Assembly: GCA_963827705.1 (NCBI GenBank)
Contig: CAWHBN010000017.1
Location: 164,507-228,506 of the forward strand
Direction: 5' to 3'
DNA length: 64,000 bases
From: JACDAN01 sp963827705
GTDB taxonomy: Bacteria > Actinomycetota > Thermoleophilia > Gaiellales > Gaiellaceae
In this document: one piece after another, positions 16,507 through 24,159 of the stretch
How the letters are laid out: every line of letters starts with the position of its first letter
Numbering within the stretch: the stretch's first letter is position 1
Position numbers and translations under genes: made by a program
The notes under the pieces: model-generated
Databases searched by the model: none
The model's input: only the letters and a program-made list of their open reading frames with translations
Told to the model about the DNA's origin: nothing

Positions 16507-17871
16507 ATGAACGTGATCCCTCAGCTCCGCAGGATTCGACTGCTCGGCCTTGCCCTGTGCCTGGCGGCAGGCGTATTTCTTACAAGCGCGACGGCGTCCC
16601 AACCGGCGGCGGGAGCGAACGCCGTTACCGCCTGGAACGCCAATGCCAGCGATGCAACGATCGCTGCCTGCATCCTCGGGGGCTACGGGCCTCAGGAGGC
16701 GCGCATGTACGCGATGATGCACGTGGCGATCCACGACGCCCTGAACGGCATCGACCGGCGCTCACGTCCCTATGCGGCGAGCCTGACCGCGGCGCCGGGG
16801 GCGTCGCCTGAGGCCGCGGTGGCGGCAGCCGCTCGCGACGTTCTGGTCGCGGTTCTCGGCTCGTTCTCGTTCTTCCTCCCTGCGAATTGCGCCAACGCGG
16901 GCATCGCCAGCGTGGAAGACGACTACTCGGCAGCGCTCGGCACGATCCCGAACGGGACCGCGAAGACACGGGGTGTCGCCCTGGGACGGGCGGCCGCTGC
17001 AGCGATCCTGGCCTTGCGTTCCGCGGACGGCTTCGACACGCCGACGGTGGATCCGAACTACCAGGAGGGCAGCGCTCCCGGCGAGTACCGCTACACGCCT
17101 AGCACGCCCTTCGCCTTCGCGCCACATTTGGCCGAAGACCTCACCCCCTTCGTGCTGAAGGACGCTTCGCAGTTCCGGCCGGGCCCGCCGTACTCGCTGA
17201 CCAGCCGCAAGTACGCCGCGGACGTCAACGAGATTCAGCGCCTCGGCGGCGATGACATCACCACTCCCAGCGCCCGCACAGACGAGCAGACCGAAATCGC
17301 CCTGTTCTGGGCCGACACCTCGCCACTCATGTTTAACCGGATCACCCGGGCGGTCTCGTCCGCCGAGGGACTCGATCTCTGGGAGAGCGCCCGAGTGTTC
17401 GGCCTGCTGAACCTGGCCCTGACGGATGGCTACATCGGCACTTGGGAAACCAAATACCACTACCGTTTCTGGCGGCCGGTCACCGCGATCCGGCTCGCCG
17501 ACATCGACGGCAACGCCGCCACGAACGCCGACCCGACGTGGACGCCGTTGCTGGAGACCCCACCGATCCCGGACTACGACTCCGGGCACGCCGTCGAAGG
17601 AGGAGCCGCGGCGCAGGTCCTGACGCGCTTCTTCCACACCAACAGGATGAGCTTCTCGGCCTGCAGCCTCACGCTGCCCGCGGGACAGAGGTGCGGCGAC
17701 CCCTCGCCGACGCTCCGTCACTTCACCAGCTTCTCCCAGGCGGCCGACGAGAACGCGGTTTCCCGCATCTACGTCGGCTTCCACTTCCGCGACGCGGTCG
17801 AGACGGGGACGGACCACGGCGAGAAGATCGGCAACCGAGCGGTCAGCCACTTCATGCGGCCGGCGAACTGA
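16507..17871 (+). CDS. secreted vanadium-dependent haloperoxidase family protein (PAP2 fold)
   Basis: 454 residues with a signal peptide (LLGLALCLAAGVFLTSATAS). The all-helical body has the vanadate/phosphate pocket signatures: WETKYHYRFWRPVTAIR (Lys and RPxxxxR), PDYDSGHAVEGGA (SGH loop), and YVGFHFRDAVETGTDHGEKI near the end. Members oxidise halides with peroxide or act as acid phosphatases; which applies here cannot be read from sequence. The ATG is set by GGAGG 6 nt upstream. A second, distantly similar protein is encoded at 41.7-43.5 kb. Confidence 0.82.
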   Translation: MNVIPQLRRIRLLGLALCLAAGVFLTSATASQPAAGANAVTAWNANASDATIAACILGGYGPQEARMYAMMHVAIHDALNGIDRRSRPYAASLTAAPGASPEAAVAAAARDVLVAVLGSFSFFLPANCANAGIASVEDDYSAALGTIPNGTAKTRGVALGRAAAAAILALRSADGFDTPTVDPNYQEGSAPGEYRYTPSTPFAFAPHLAEDLTPFVLKDASQFRPGPPYSLTSRKYAADVNEIQRLGGDDITTPSARTDEQTEIALFWADTSPLMFNRITRAVSSAEGLDLWESARVFGLLNLALTDGYIGTWETKYHYRFWRPVTAIRLADIDGNAATNADPTWTPLLETPPIPDYDSGHAVEGGAAAQVLTRFFHTNRMSFSACSLTLPAGQRCGDPSPTLRHFTSFSQAADENAVSRIYVGFHFRDAVETGTDHGEKIGNRAVSHFMRPAN

Positions 17872-17889
17872 AAGCTCATCACGCTGCTC

Positions 17890-17918
17890 AGCGAGGCCCC
17901 GCCGAGCGGGGCCTCGCT
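17890..17918 (+). terminator. strong hairpin after the haloperoxidase gene
   Basis: A 13-bp perfect stem (AGCGAGGCCCCGC with GCGGGGCCTCGCT) with a 3-nt loop lies 19 nt after the stop codon. It lacks a long T tail but is the strongest hairpin in the region. Confidence 0.65.
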
Positions 17919-17997
17919 GGTCAGCGGAGCGATCCGCTCCCCGTTCTATGCGCCATGTGAATCGAAGAAACCGCCGACTAGCAGCGGTTTCATGAGA

Positions 17998-18039
17998 TGG
18001 AGCTAGTCGGACTCGAACCGGCGACCTCCTGGGTGCGAT
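17998..18039 (-). repeat. tRNA-Ala 3'-half repeat, copy B
   Basis: The same 42-bp half-tRNA as copy A and as the intact gene, with one mismatch in the T stem. It lies 2,686 bp from copy A and 3,567 bp from the intact gene, in direct orientation with both. Confidence 0.75.
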
Positions 18040-18211
18040 TTAGAGCCTGTAGCGCAACGACACTTCACGACACGACCGCATCGCGCATGGTTGAGCCGAA
18101 TCAGGGTTCGGGCGTAATGTGGCGTTACGCCGTGTTACGGGGCGAAATGCTGACACGCCGCCGGGGCGACCAGTCCCGAATGACGCCGGAGCTGACGCAT
18201 AATTTGCGACC

Positions 18212-18538
18212 GTGACCGTCTCGCCAGCGGAGGCCCGCGCCGTTGCGCTCTCGTTACCGGAGGCGGTTGAGCAGGATCACCACGGTCGGCCCTCGTTTCG
18301 TGTCGGCGGGAAGATCTTCGCCACGCTCTGGACCGACGAGCGGATGAACGTGATGCTCGACGAGGGCGGCATCCTCACGGCAATCGATAGCGCTCCTGGC
18401 GCGTGCGAGCAGGTGTGGTGGGGCAAGAGACTGGCCGCAGTTGGCGTCACCCTCCCCCGTGTTGATCGCGAGTTCCTGGGCGAACTCCTAACGGACGCCT
18501 GGGAGCAGAAGGCACCACGGCGGCTCCTGGCTCCTTGA
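18212..18538 (+). CDS. MmcQ/YjbR family DNA-binding-like protein
   Basis: 108 residues starting from GTG. The family pattern is plain: ALSLPEAVEQDHHGRPSFRV, GGKIFATLW near 35, and a last third with VGVTLPRVDREFLGELLTDA. MmcQ/YjbR proteins adopt a double-wing fold similar to some DNA-binding domains; their role is not established. It is the first gene after copy B of the tRNA-half repeat and one of the few intact genes in this patchwork. Confidence 0.75.
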   Translation: MTVSPAEARAVALSLPEAVEQDHHGRPSFRVGGKIFATLWTDERMNVMLDEGGILTAIDSAPGACEQVWWGKRLAAVGVTLPRVDREFLGELLTDAWEQKAPRRLLAP

Positions 18539-18539
18539 T

Positions 18540-18690
18540 GTGCCGCCGCTGACCTGCGAGGAGTGCGGTCGAGAGCAGGCCGACGACGAGCGGCCTGGCG
18601 CTCCTACCTGACGACCGGCGAGGACGAGCCAGCGGAGGCGGTCATCTACTGCCGGAGTGCGCCGAGCGTGAGTTCGGCCCGGGTGAGGAT
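18540..18690 (+). pseudogene. frameshifted small zinc-ribbon protein
   Basis: A GTG overlapping the preceding stop region starts PPLTCEECGREQADDERPG. The expected continuation AWRSYLTTGEDEPAEAVIYC is in a second frame, and PECAEREFG in a third. Joined, these give a ~50-residue protein with two CxxC pairs (CEEC, CPEC), a known small actinobacterial zinc-ribbon type. At least two indels separate the parts, so as read it is broken. Confidence 0.55.
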
Positions 18691-18724
18691 CGGCGACGCT
18701 CGCGGGCGTCATACTCCGCACCGA

Positions 18725-19141
18725 ATGGCAAACCCCCCTGCTGGGTACCCGCGGGTGTCGCCGTACCTGTTGTACGAGGACGCAGAAGCTGCCGTCGATT
18801 ACCTACAGCGGACTTTCGGTTTCGAACTTCGTCGTTCGGAGACCGGCGGCGCGGGCCGTACACATAATGAGCTTCTGCTTGGCGAGGACGGTTTGGTCAT
18901 GCTCGGGCAGGCAAGCGAGGAGTTTTCTAGTCCACGAACACTCGATGCGTTCCCGCCCTCGATGATCCATGTCTACGTGGACGACGTTGAGGCGCTTCAC
19001 GCACGAGCGATTGATGCGGGAGCAGACATGACGGATCTGGAACTCTCCCCGGCAGGAGATCGTCGGTTTACCGCCACCGACCCCGAGGGCCAGATTTGGG
19101 TATTTGCCCAGCGAGTCGCGTCGGCTGACGATTCGGCCTGA
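18725..19141 (+). CDS. VOC family (glyoxalase/bleomycin resistance-like) protein
   Basis: 138 residues: PRVSPYLLYEDAEAAVDYLQ and RTFGFELRRSE form the first beta-alpha-beta unit and MIHVYVDDVEALHARAIDAG the second, ending FTATDPEGQIWVFAQRV. This is the PhnB-like subgroup of the vicinal oxygen chelate fold. Substrate is unknown; these proteins range from lyases and dioxygenases to drug-binding proteins. The ATG at 18725 gives the usual family N-terminus, and the longer upstream frame belongs to the broken zinc-ribbon gene. Confidence 0.75.
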   Translation: MANPPAGYPRVSPYLLYEDAEAAVDYLQRTFGFELRRSETGGAGRTHNELLLGEDGLVMLGQASEEFSSPRTLDAFPPSMIHVYVDDVEALHARAIDAGADMTDLELSPAGDRRFTATDPEGQIWVFAQRVASADDSA

Positions 19142-19467
19142 CGAGGGCCGGAGCATCTCGCCACCACAGTTGGAAGAGGGGTAGGACCAGCGGACCCGCT
19201 TCGAGGGCCAGACAGGAGTTGCCTGGCTGCGAAAAAAAGTCGGCACGTTTCGCAGGTTGGACAAAACTGCGGCGATTGCGCGTCCGACGAACCTGACCCC
19301 CGAGCGTGCGGACGATCTCGTCGTGCTGCTCGCCGCCCGGGTGCCGGTCGAGGTCGCTGCGTTGCAGGCCTCATGACAATCGGGATCCGGTAGGAGACGC
19401 TTCTAGCTGTTGCTGCATTGGCGGTGATCACCTCCCGGCTGTGGCCCAGTTCAACCGGGAGGATGAG
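19142..19467 (+). other. 326-bp stretch without an intact gene
   Basis: The forward strand from about 19179 to 19376 is open and reads like the end of a protein (AWLRKKVGTFRRLDKTAAIA, LTPERADDLVVLLAARVPVE), but no start codon fits and nothing similar is recognised. It may be the 3' end of a lost gene. A GGGAGGATG ribosome-binding region for the next gene lies at the end. No hairpin or repeat was seen. Confidence 0.35.
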
Positions 19468-19930
19468 ATGACCGAACCAATCGACCGAGCGTCGTACCTG
19501 AAGGGCCGCGAAGACGCCATGCGCACCGTCGCCGCGGAAGGGGCCGTCCCGGTCCCAGCGGGGGCACCGCCCGAGCCGCCCTACGGACCCCCGCCCGTCG
19601 CGACCGAAGCCGAGGTCGCGCCCGCGAAGAGGAGAGGCCCGAGCAAGGCCCGGCGGTTCGGTGAGGGACTCGGGACTGTGATCGGGGCAGGCGCTCGGGA
19701 TGCTTGTTGTCTTCCCGCTCCTCGTCGGACTGGTGTTCGCCGGGATCGCCTTCGTTTTCTCCGACGGCGGGAACGCGTATGAGCAGGCGTTCGTGGTCGG
19801 TGCCGGGTTGGGGGCCCTGTTCGGGCTGTTCGTCCTCGTGGTCAGGTGGGGCTTCGCGCTGTTCATCCGCTTCTGGCCGATCATCCTCGTCATCGTGGGC
19901 ATCGTGATCGCCTGGAAGGCACTGAGCTAG
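19468..19930 (+). CDS. small membrane protein, frameshifted near 19695
   Basis: The gene starts MTEPIDRASYLKGREDAMRT behind a GGGAGGATGAG ribosome-binding site and has a Pro-rich linker, then KARRFGEGLGTVIGAGA. In this frame it turns into ACCLPAPRRTG and ends at 19782. The natural continuation is in another frame from 19700: LVVFPLLVGLVFAGIAFVFS, AYEQAFVVGAGLGALFGLFV and FIRFWPIILVIVGIVIAW, ending at 19930. One base change near 19695 joins them into a ~155-residue protein with a cytoplasmic tail and three membrane helices. Function unknown. Confidence 0.6.
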
Positions 19931-20096
19931 GACGGAAGCAGCCCCCCTCCGGCGCGGGCTAGGCGGCGTGCCGCGCGGACGACGATCGAAGTGGGCTCCT
20001 GCGCCGAAGCTGCCTCGGCGAAACCACGGAGGATCAGGGCGCAGCCGGTGCGTCCGCCGAGGAGGTTGTCTCGTAAGAGCCGTCTAAACTCGGGGC

Positions 20097-20279
20097 GTGA
20101 GCGCATCGCACTTGCGGTGCTTTTGGCGGTGGCCGATCGGCCATCGGTGGGAGAACGTCGTTGACCGGCGGACATCCCCGTACAGGCGCTGCCGCGAATG
20201 CGGGAAGACGACACACCTCGGATCGAGGGACAAGGAGCCGCCGTCGCACACGTACGGTGACGCCCCCGGCGGGGATTAA
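20097..20279 (+). CDS. small CxxC protein, unknown function
   Basis: 60 residues from a GTG start. The core is HLRCFWRWPIGHRWENVVDR and YRRCRECGKTTHLG: a short Trp/His-rich lead, then a CRECGK motif that could form half a zinc site. Similar short proteins with this layout occur in high-GC actinobacteria. No function is known. The end (PPSHTYGDAPGGD) is disordered. Confidence 0.5.
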   Translation: MSASHLRCFWRWPIGHRWENVVDRRTSPYRRCRECGKTTHLGSRDKEPPSHTYGDAPGGD

Positions 20280-20306
20280 TCCGCGCTCTCATTTCGCCAA
20301 GCCCTC

Positions 20307-20417
20307 CTAGGCCGAGAGCGGGATCGTGTCGCCCTGACGCCAGCTCACCCCGGTGCTCCTGTACGTCGGCGGGTCGGCTGGCGAGCCGTCCGTCCGCTGG
20401 AGCCTGAAGTGGTACAT
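20307..20417 (-). pseudogene. truncated small protein of an actinobacterial family
   Basis: 36 residues: MYHFRLQRTDGSPADPPTYR then STGVSWRQGDTIPLSA and a stop. Intact relatives, as I remember them, continue after the GDTIPLG strand for another 25-30 residues, so this copy seems cut short. No ribosome-binding site is obvious. Probably a decayed gene. Confidence 0.45.
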
Positions 20418-20556
20418 CCGTCCTCGGTTTCCGGGACCGGAGGCTGGGACCGGACGGCGAACCGAGCCTATCTCGTGCTCGGCGCTCGGTGACCCCGCCA
20501 CCGTGCCGCGCACACACGGCGGCGGATGAGCTTGGCGCTGCTAGCGTCGCCGAAGG

Positions 20557-20745
20557 ATGCGGGTCGAGTGTGTTGACTTCATTTCGATACCGACACGCGA
20601 CACCAGGCGAGCGATCGCGTGGTACCGCGAGGTCCTAGGACTTCCGGAAAGCCTCGTCACAGAGGGCGAGTTGGAGACGGCGAACCCGCACCGCGCCGCG
20701 CAAGAACGGCGAGCTGAGGGGCCGGGCGGCGAGCCGAACGCCTAG
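20557..20745 (+). pseudogene. truncated VOC-fold protein fragment
   Basis: The first 35 residues (VECVDFISIPTRDTRRAIAW, YREVLGLPES) are the opening beta-alpha unit of a glyoxalase-like protein. After LVTEGELETAN the sequence becomes unrelated and stops at 62 residues, about half the family length. The remaining beta-alpha-beta unit is absent in all frames nearby, so this is a remnant. Confidence 0.55.
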
Positions 20746-20872
20746 GACGCTTCCCAAAACCCGGCCCTTCACGAACCTACGGAACCTCAGCTGGCGGCGC
20801 TAGTGGCCGCTTGGGTCAGGTGGCTTGAGAGTCGGCGGGGGATTCTGGATGGGGGTCGGCTACCGCCGGCCC

Positions 20873-21037
20873 CTAGTCCTGGCCTTCGTAGGCGGCGATT
20901 GCTTTACGAAGCTCGTTCAGGACGGTTCGCTCGTGCTCGTCGGTCGGTTCCCCGCCCGCCTTCTCAACCCGCAGAGTCGCTTTCGACGAGAGGGTGTAGG
21001 TGGCGATGATGTCTTTGCATCGGAATTCGATGGGCAT
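20873..21037 (-). CDS. 54-residue protein with a consensus ribosome-binding site
   Basis: An ATG at 21037 with AGGAGGTGAGACCC directly upstream opens a frame of 54 residues: MPIEFRCKDIIATYTLSSKA then TLRVEKAGGEPTDEHERTVL and NELRKAIAAYEGQD. It looks like a compact beta hairpin followed by an amphipathic helix. The Shine-Dalgarno match is among the best in the window, so the gene is likely real. Its start abuts a forward HTH reading frame, suggesting a regulatory or toxin-antitoxin-like pair. No family was recognised. Confidence 0.6.
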   Translation of the reverse strand: MPIEFRCKDIIATYTLSSKATLRVEKAGGEPTDEHERTVLNELRKAIAAYEGQD

Positions 21038-21626
21038 GGGTCTCACCTCCTTTCTTGACAGCGGCGATTCTCACACGGAGGAACGCGCCGACCTCCGCAC
21101 AGCCGAGGCCGACCTTGAGGCAGCCCGAGAGCGTTTCCGTGCCGCGCTCCGCGAAGCCCGCAACGCCGGGGCGTCCTCTACGCAGCTGGGCGAACTGATT
21201 GGGCTCAGCAGGCAGCGGGTGGCGCACCTACTCGGCGACCAGGAACCCTCAGCGCAAACAGAAAACTGGCCCTACGGACTCGAACTCTGTTTGCCTCAGC
21301 TCAGATGCCTCGCGAGCCAGAAGGCGCGTCGGCGTGCTTTGGGGCTTCGGCCGGAATCCTGGCTGCAGGGCCAGTGGAGACGATCATACACTCAGTTTGT
21401 GATTTGTGTTGCGAGCTGTTTTTGGCGAGACGACGCGCGGACACCCCGCCGCTTCGTAGCCGCTAGTGCTTCGCCCGACCATTTCCCGACCATTCGACCC
21501 ACGGACGGGTTAGCGGCCGCCCCTGAAAGAAGAAAGCCTCACTGTTTGCAGGGCTTTACCGGAGTGGAGCTAGCCGGACTCGAACCGGCGACCTCCTGGG
21601 TGCGATCCAGGCGCTCTCCCAACTGA
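21030..21626 (+). CDS. small HTH protein with doubtful 3' extension
   Basis: The part to about 21262 is convincing: EERADLRTAEADLEAARERF then RAALREARNAGASSTQLGEL and IGLSRQRVAHLLGDQ, a helical lead and a helix-turn-helix. Beyond it the frame continues without homology and runs through the antisense strand of tRNA-Ala (ELAGLEPATSWVR), which cannot be genuine coding sequence. The true stop was probably lost to an indel near 21265, or the gene was joined to tRNA-flanking DNA. The start is uncertain (ATG 21030 or 21036) and overlaps the divergent 54-residue gene. From 21265 to 21564 I see nothing else. Confidence 0.4.
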   Translation: MGMGLTSFLDSGDSHTEERADLRTAEADLEAARERFRAALREARNAGASSTQLGELIGLSRQRVAHLLGDQEPSAQTENWPYGLELCLPQLRCLASQKARRRALGLRPESWLQGQWRRSYTQFVICVASCFWRDDARTPRRFVAASASPDHFPTIRPTDGLAAAPERRKPHCLQGFTGVELAGLEPATSWVRSRRSPN

Positions 21627-21637
21627 GCTATAGCCCC
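21565..21637 (-). tRNA. tRNA-Ala (anticodon CGC)
   Basis: 73 nt folding into a standard cloverleaf: acceptor GGGGCTA with TAGCTCC, D arm GCTC/GAGC, anticodon stem CCTGG/CCAGG with loop ATCGCAC (anticodon CGC), T arm GCCGG-TTCGAGT-CCGGC, discriminator A. CCA is not encoded. Its 3' half is duplicated at 15312 and 17998. Confidence 0.93.
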
Positions 21638-21716
21638 GCGCCGGGTCAGTTTAGCGGCGGTGTCTCCGACTTCTCCATCCGGCGGAGCAGCCGTTAAAGT
21701 CGCCGTGGAGGCTGTG

Positions 21717-22325
21717 ATGACGCCGATCATCTCCCGCGGCTTTCGGGGCCGGCGGCGCGACGACGCCCCGCCCGACCGCGTCCCGCCGGGCCAGTACCTC
21801 ACCGACGACTTCCCAGTCCTCTCGGCAGGCCCGACTCCGCACACTCCGCTCGAGGAGTGGGACTTCACGATCGTGGGCGAGGTCGACGAGCTTCACCGCT
21901 GGACGTGGGAGGAGTTCCGGGCGCTCCCCAGCGAGGAGGTCACCGTCGACATCCACTGCGTGACGAAGTGGTCGAAGCTCGACACGACCTGGCAGGGGGT
22001 GCGGGTGGACACGCTGCTCGACGGCATCGAGACCTCCGCCGAGTACGTCGTCGCCTTCTGCGACGGCGGCTACACGACGAACCTTCCGCTCGAGGATGTC
22101 CACGACGGGAAGGCGTGGGTCGCCTACTCGTACGACGGCGAGCCGCTCGACCCGGAGCATGGCGGGCCGGCCCGGCTGCTCGTCCCGCACCTGTACTTCT
22201 GGAAGAGCGCGAAGTGGGTACGGGGCCTCCGATTGGCCGCGACGGACGAGCCCGGCTTCTGGGAACAGAACGGCTACCACCTCTACGGCGACCCGTGGCG
22301 GGAACAGCGGTACTGGGGCGACTGA
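21717..22325 (+). CDS. sulfite oxidase-like molybdopterin oxidoreductase
   Basis: 202 residues. It matches the single-domain Mo-cofactor oxidoreductases of the sulfite oxidase superfamily: WDFTIVGEVDELHRWTWEEF, then DIHCVTKWSKLDTTWQGVRV where the Cys is the molybdenum ligand, and FCDGGYTTNLPLEDV. No Tat signal is present, so it should be cytoplasmic. GGAGG precedes the ATG. The next two genes (reductase and DUF6510) follow within 12 and 4 nt, a conserved trio suggesting that the reductase feeds electrons to or from this enzyme. Substrate unknown. Confidence 0.85.
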   Translation: MTPIISRGFRGRRRDDAPPDRVPPGQYLTDDFPVLSAGPTPHTPLEEWDFTIVGEVDELHRWTWEEFRALPSEEVTVDIHCVTKWSKLDTTWQGVRVDTLLDGIETSAEYVVAFCDGGYTTNLPLEDVHDGKAWVAYSYDGEPLDPEHGGPARLLVPHLYFWKSAKWVRGLRLAATDEPGFWEQNGYHLYGDPWREQRYWGD

Positions 22326-22336
22326 CCTGGCTTCCG

Positions 22337-23041
22337 GTGGAAGCCGTCGAGGTCGTTCCCGAGACGCCGCGCGTCAAGACGCTTCGTCTCGACGTTCGCG
22401 ACTGGCCCGGCCACCTGCCCGGGCAGCACGTCGACGTCCGGCTGACGGCCGAGGACGGCTACCAGGCACAGCGCAGCTACTCGATCGCCTCCCCGCCCGG
22501 CGCGGCGCAGCTCGAGTTGACGGTCGAGCGGATCGAGGACGGCGAGGTCTCGCCCTACCTCGCCGACGAGCTGCAGCCCGGTGACCGGTTCGAGCTCCGT
22601 GGCCCGGTCGGCGGATACTTCGTCTGGGAGCCGTCCCGCGGTGGGCCATTGCTCCTCGTTGCCGGAGGCTCCGGCGTTGTCCCGTTCAGGGCGATGCTCC
22701 GCCACCTCGCGGACACGGGGCGCGACGTGCCGACCACCCTGCTCGTCTCCTCGCGAAGCTGGGACGACGTGATCTACCGGGCGGAGCTCGAGGGGCTCGA
22801 CGGGGAGAACATCCGCATCGTCCATACGCTGACACGCGAGCAGCCGAAGGGCTGGAACGGCTATGCCCGGCGGGTCGACGCCGAGATGCTCGCCGAGGTC
22901 GGACCGGCGCCATCGGATCGACCGCACATCTACGTTTGCGGCCCGACGCCGTTCGTCGAGGCTGTCGCGAGCGCGCTCGTCGAGCTCGGCCACGAGCCCG
23001 GCCGCATACGAACCGAGCGCTTCGGACCCACTGGAGGATGA
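22337..23041 (+). CDS. ferredoxin/flavodoxin-type reductase (FAD, NAD(P) domains)
   Basis: 234 residues starting from GTG, 11 nt after the oxidoreductase. FAD-binding is shown by PGQHVDVRL and AQRSYSIASPP (RxYS), the nucleotide domain by LLLVAGGSGVVPFRAMLRHL, LLVSSRSWDDVIYRAEL and IYVCGPTPFVEAVASAL. There is no 2Fe-2S domain, so an external carrier or the molybdoenzyme itself is the likely electron partner. Tight spacing within the trio supports a joint function. Confidence 0.83.
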   Translation: MEAVEVVPETPRVKTLRLDVRDWPGHLPGQHVDVRLTAEDGYQAQRSYSIASPPGAAQLELTVERIEDGEVSPYLADELQPGDRFELRGPVGGYFVWEPSRGGPLLLVAGGSGVVPFRAMLRHLADTGRDVPTTLLVSSRSWDDVIYRAELEGLDGENIRIVHTLTREQPKGWNGYARRVDAEMLAEVGPAPSDRPHIYVCGPTPFVEAVASALVELGHEPGRIRTERFGPTGG

Positions 23042-23044
23042 GAG

Positions 23045-23296
23045 ATGAGCCTTGACGGAAATGCGGCCGCCGGGATCTTGCGCCAGGTCTTCGCGGTCGA
23101 GATGACGGAGGCGATCGGCACCTGCGCGGGGTGCGGCAAGGCCGAGGCGGTCGGAGCCGTCGTCGTCCACGACCGCGCGCCGGGCACAGTTCTCCGCTGC
23201 CCGCACTGCGAGTCGGTGCTCGCCAAGCTTGTGACCGACGGCGAGCGCGTGTGGGTCGACCTGCGCGGGGTTCGGACGCTCGAGTTGCGGGTCTAA
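23045..23296 (+). CDS. DUF6510 zinc-ribbon protein
   Basis: 83 residues: LDGNAAAGILRQVFAVEMTE then AIGTCAGCGKAEAVG and VLRCPHCESVLAKLV. Two CxxC pairs form a probable zinc ribbon. DUF6510 is regularly found behind sulfite-oxidase-like and reductase genes; its role is unknown, perhaps a small accessory or electron-transfer scaffold. It starts 3 nt after the reductase stop. Confidence 0.8.
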   Translation: MSLDGNAAAGILRQVFAVEMTEAIGTCAGCGKAEAVGAVVVHDRAPGTVLRCPHCESVLAKLVTDGERVWVDLRGVRTLELRV

Positions 23297-23310
23297 GGCA
23301 CCATGCGGCC

Positions 23311-24159
23311 GTGCGCCGCGTTCTCGTCGTCACTGCGTTGCTCGCGGTTCTCGCGGGAGCCGCCGCCTGCGCGTACGGCTCCTCGGAGGAGGCTACGGGC
23401 CGGGACCGCTTCGACGAGCGCTCGGCCTGGGCCTTCCTGAAGCGGCAAGTCGCGCTCGGCCCGCGGCCGGCGGGCTCGGCGAAGTCCCGCGAGCTCGCCG
23501 AGACCCTGCGACGCTCGATCCCGAACGGCCGCTTCCAGGCCGTGCCGGGCGGGCTGCGGAACGTCGTCGGGACGATCCCCGGCCGGAACCCCCGGAGGAA
23601 GGTCGTGCTCGGCGCCCACTACGACACGAAGGATCTCGCCGGCTTCGTCGGCGCGAACGACGCGGCCTCCGGGACCGCAGTCGTCCGCCAGCTCGCGCGC
23701 GCGATCAAGCCGCGGCAGTTGCGGCCGACGCTGATCATCGTCTTCTTCGACGGCGAGGAGGCGCCGCGCGGGAAGGACTCGCAGTTCGAGCGGTACGGGC
23801 TGCGTGGGAGCAAGGTCGCCGCGCGCGCTTTCCGATCGGCGGAGGCCGCGATCGTCCTCGACTTCGTGGGCGACAGGGAGCTCGCGATCCCGCGCGATCA
23901 GTTCTCGAACCGCCGGCTCTGGGGAAGGCTGCGGGCGGCGTCGCGGCGCACCGGCTTCGCGCGCCATTTCCCGGCCCGCGAGCAGGGCGCCGTGCTGGAC
24001 GACCACGTGCCGTTCATCCGCGCAGGCGTGCCGGCAATCGACCTGATCGACTTCGAATTCGACTGCTGGCACATGCGCTGCGACAACCTCACAGCGGTGT
24101 CCCCGCAGAGCCTGAACGCGGTCGGCGAGACGATGATGGCCTTCCTCGCCGATCTTTGA
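23311..24159 (+). CDS. M28 family zinc peptidase / glutaminyl-cyclase-like, exported
   Basis: 282 residues. The N-terminus (VLVVTALLAVLAGAAACAYG) is a signal peptide with a possible lipobox Cys. The catalytic domain has the metal ligands of the M28/glutaminyl cyclase fold: LGAHYDTK (His), GANDAASGTA (Asp), FFDGEEAPRG (Glu), LDFVGDREL and LDDHVPFIRAGVPAIDLIDF (His). Glutaminyl cyclases and aminopeptidases share this layout; the short length and FDGEEA motif favour the cyclase-like subgroup. It follows DUF6510 by 14 nt, so it probably belongs to the same transcript. Confidence 0.8.
   Translation: MRRVLVVTALLAVLAGAAACAYGSSEEATGRDRFDERSAWAFLKRQVALGPRPAGSAKSRELAETLRRSIPNGRFQAVPGGLRNVVGTIPGRNPRRKVVLGAHYDTKDLAGFVGANDAASGTAVVRQLARAIKPRQLRPTLIIVFFDGEEAPRGKDSQFERYGLRGSKVAARAFRSAEAAIVLDFVGDRELAIPRDQFSNRRLWGRLRAASRRTGFARHFPAREQGAVLDDHVPFIRAGVPAIDLIDFEFDCWHMRCDNLTAVSPQSLNAVGETMMAFLADL

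Noticed and set aside
19927..20517. 196-codon reverse frame
   Set aside because: Stop-free but mostly Arg/Ser/Gly-rich shadow sequence crossing two better-supported small genes; only its last part looked protein-like and nothing was recognised.
21255..21300. Another possible tRNA 3' end (GGACTCGAAC motif)
   Set aside because: The T-loop-like motif is there, but flanking bases do not pair and no acceptor or anticodon stem forms.
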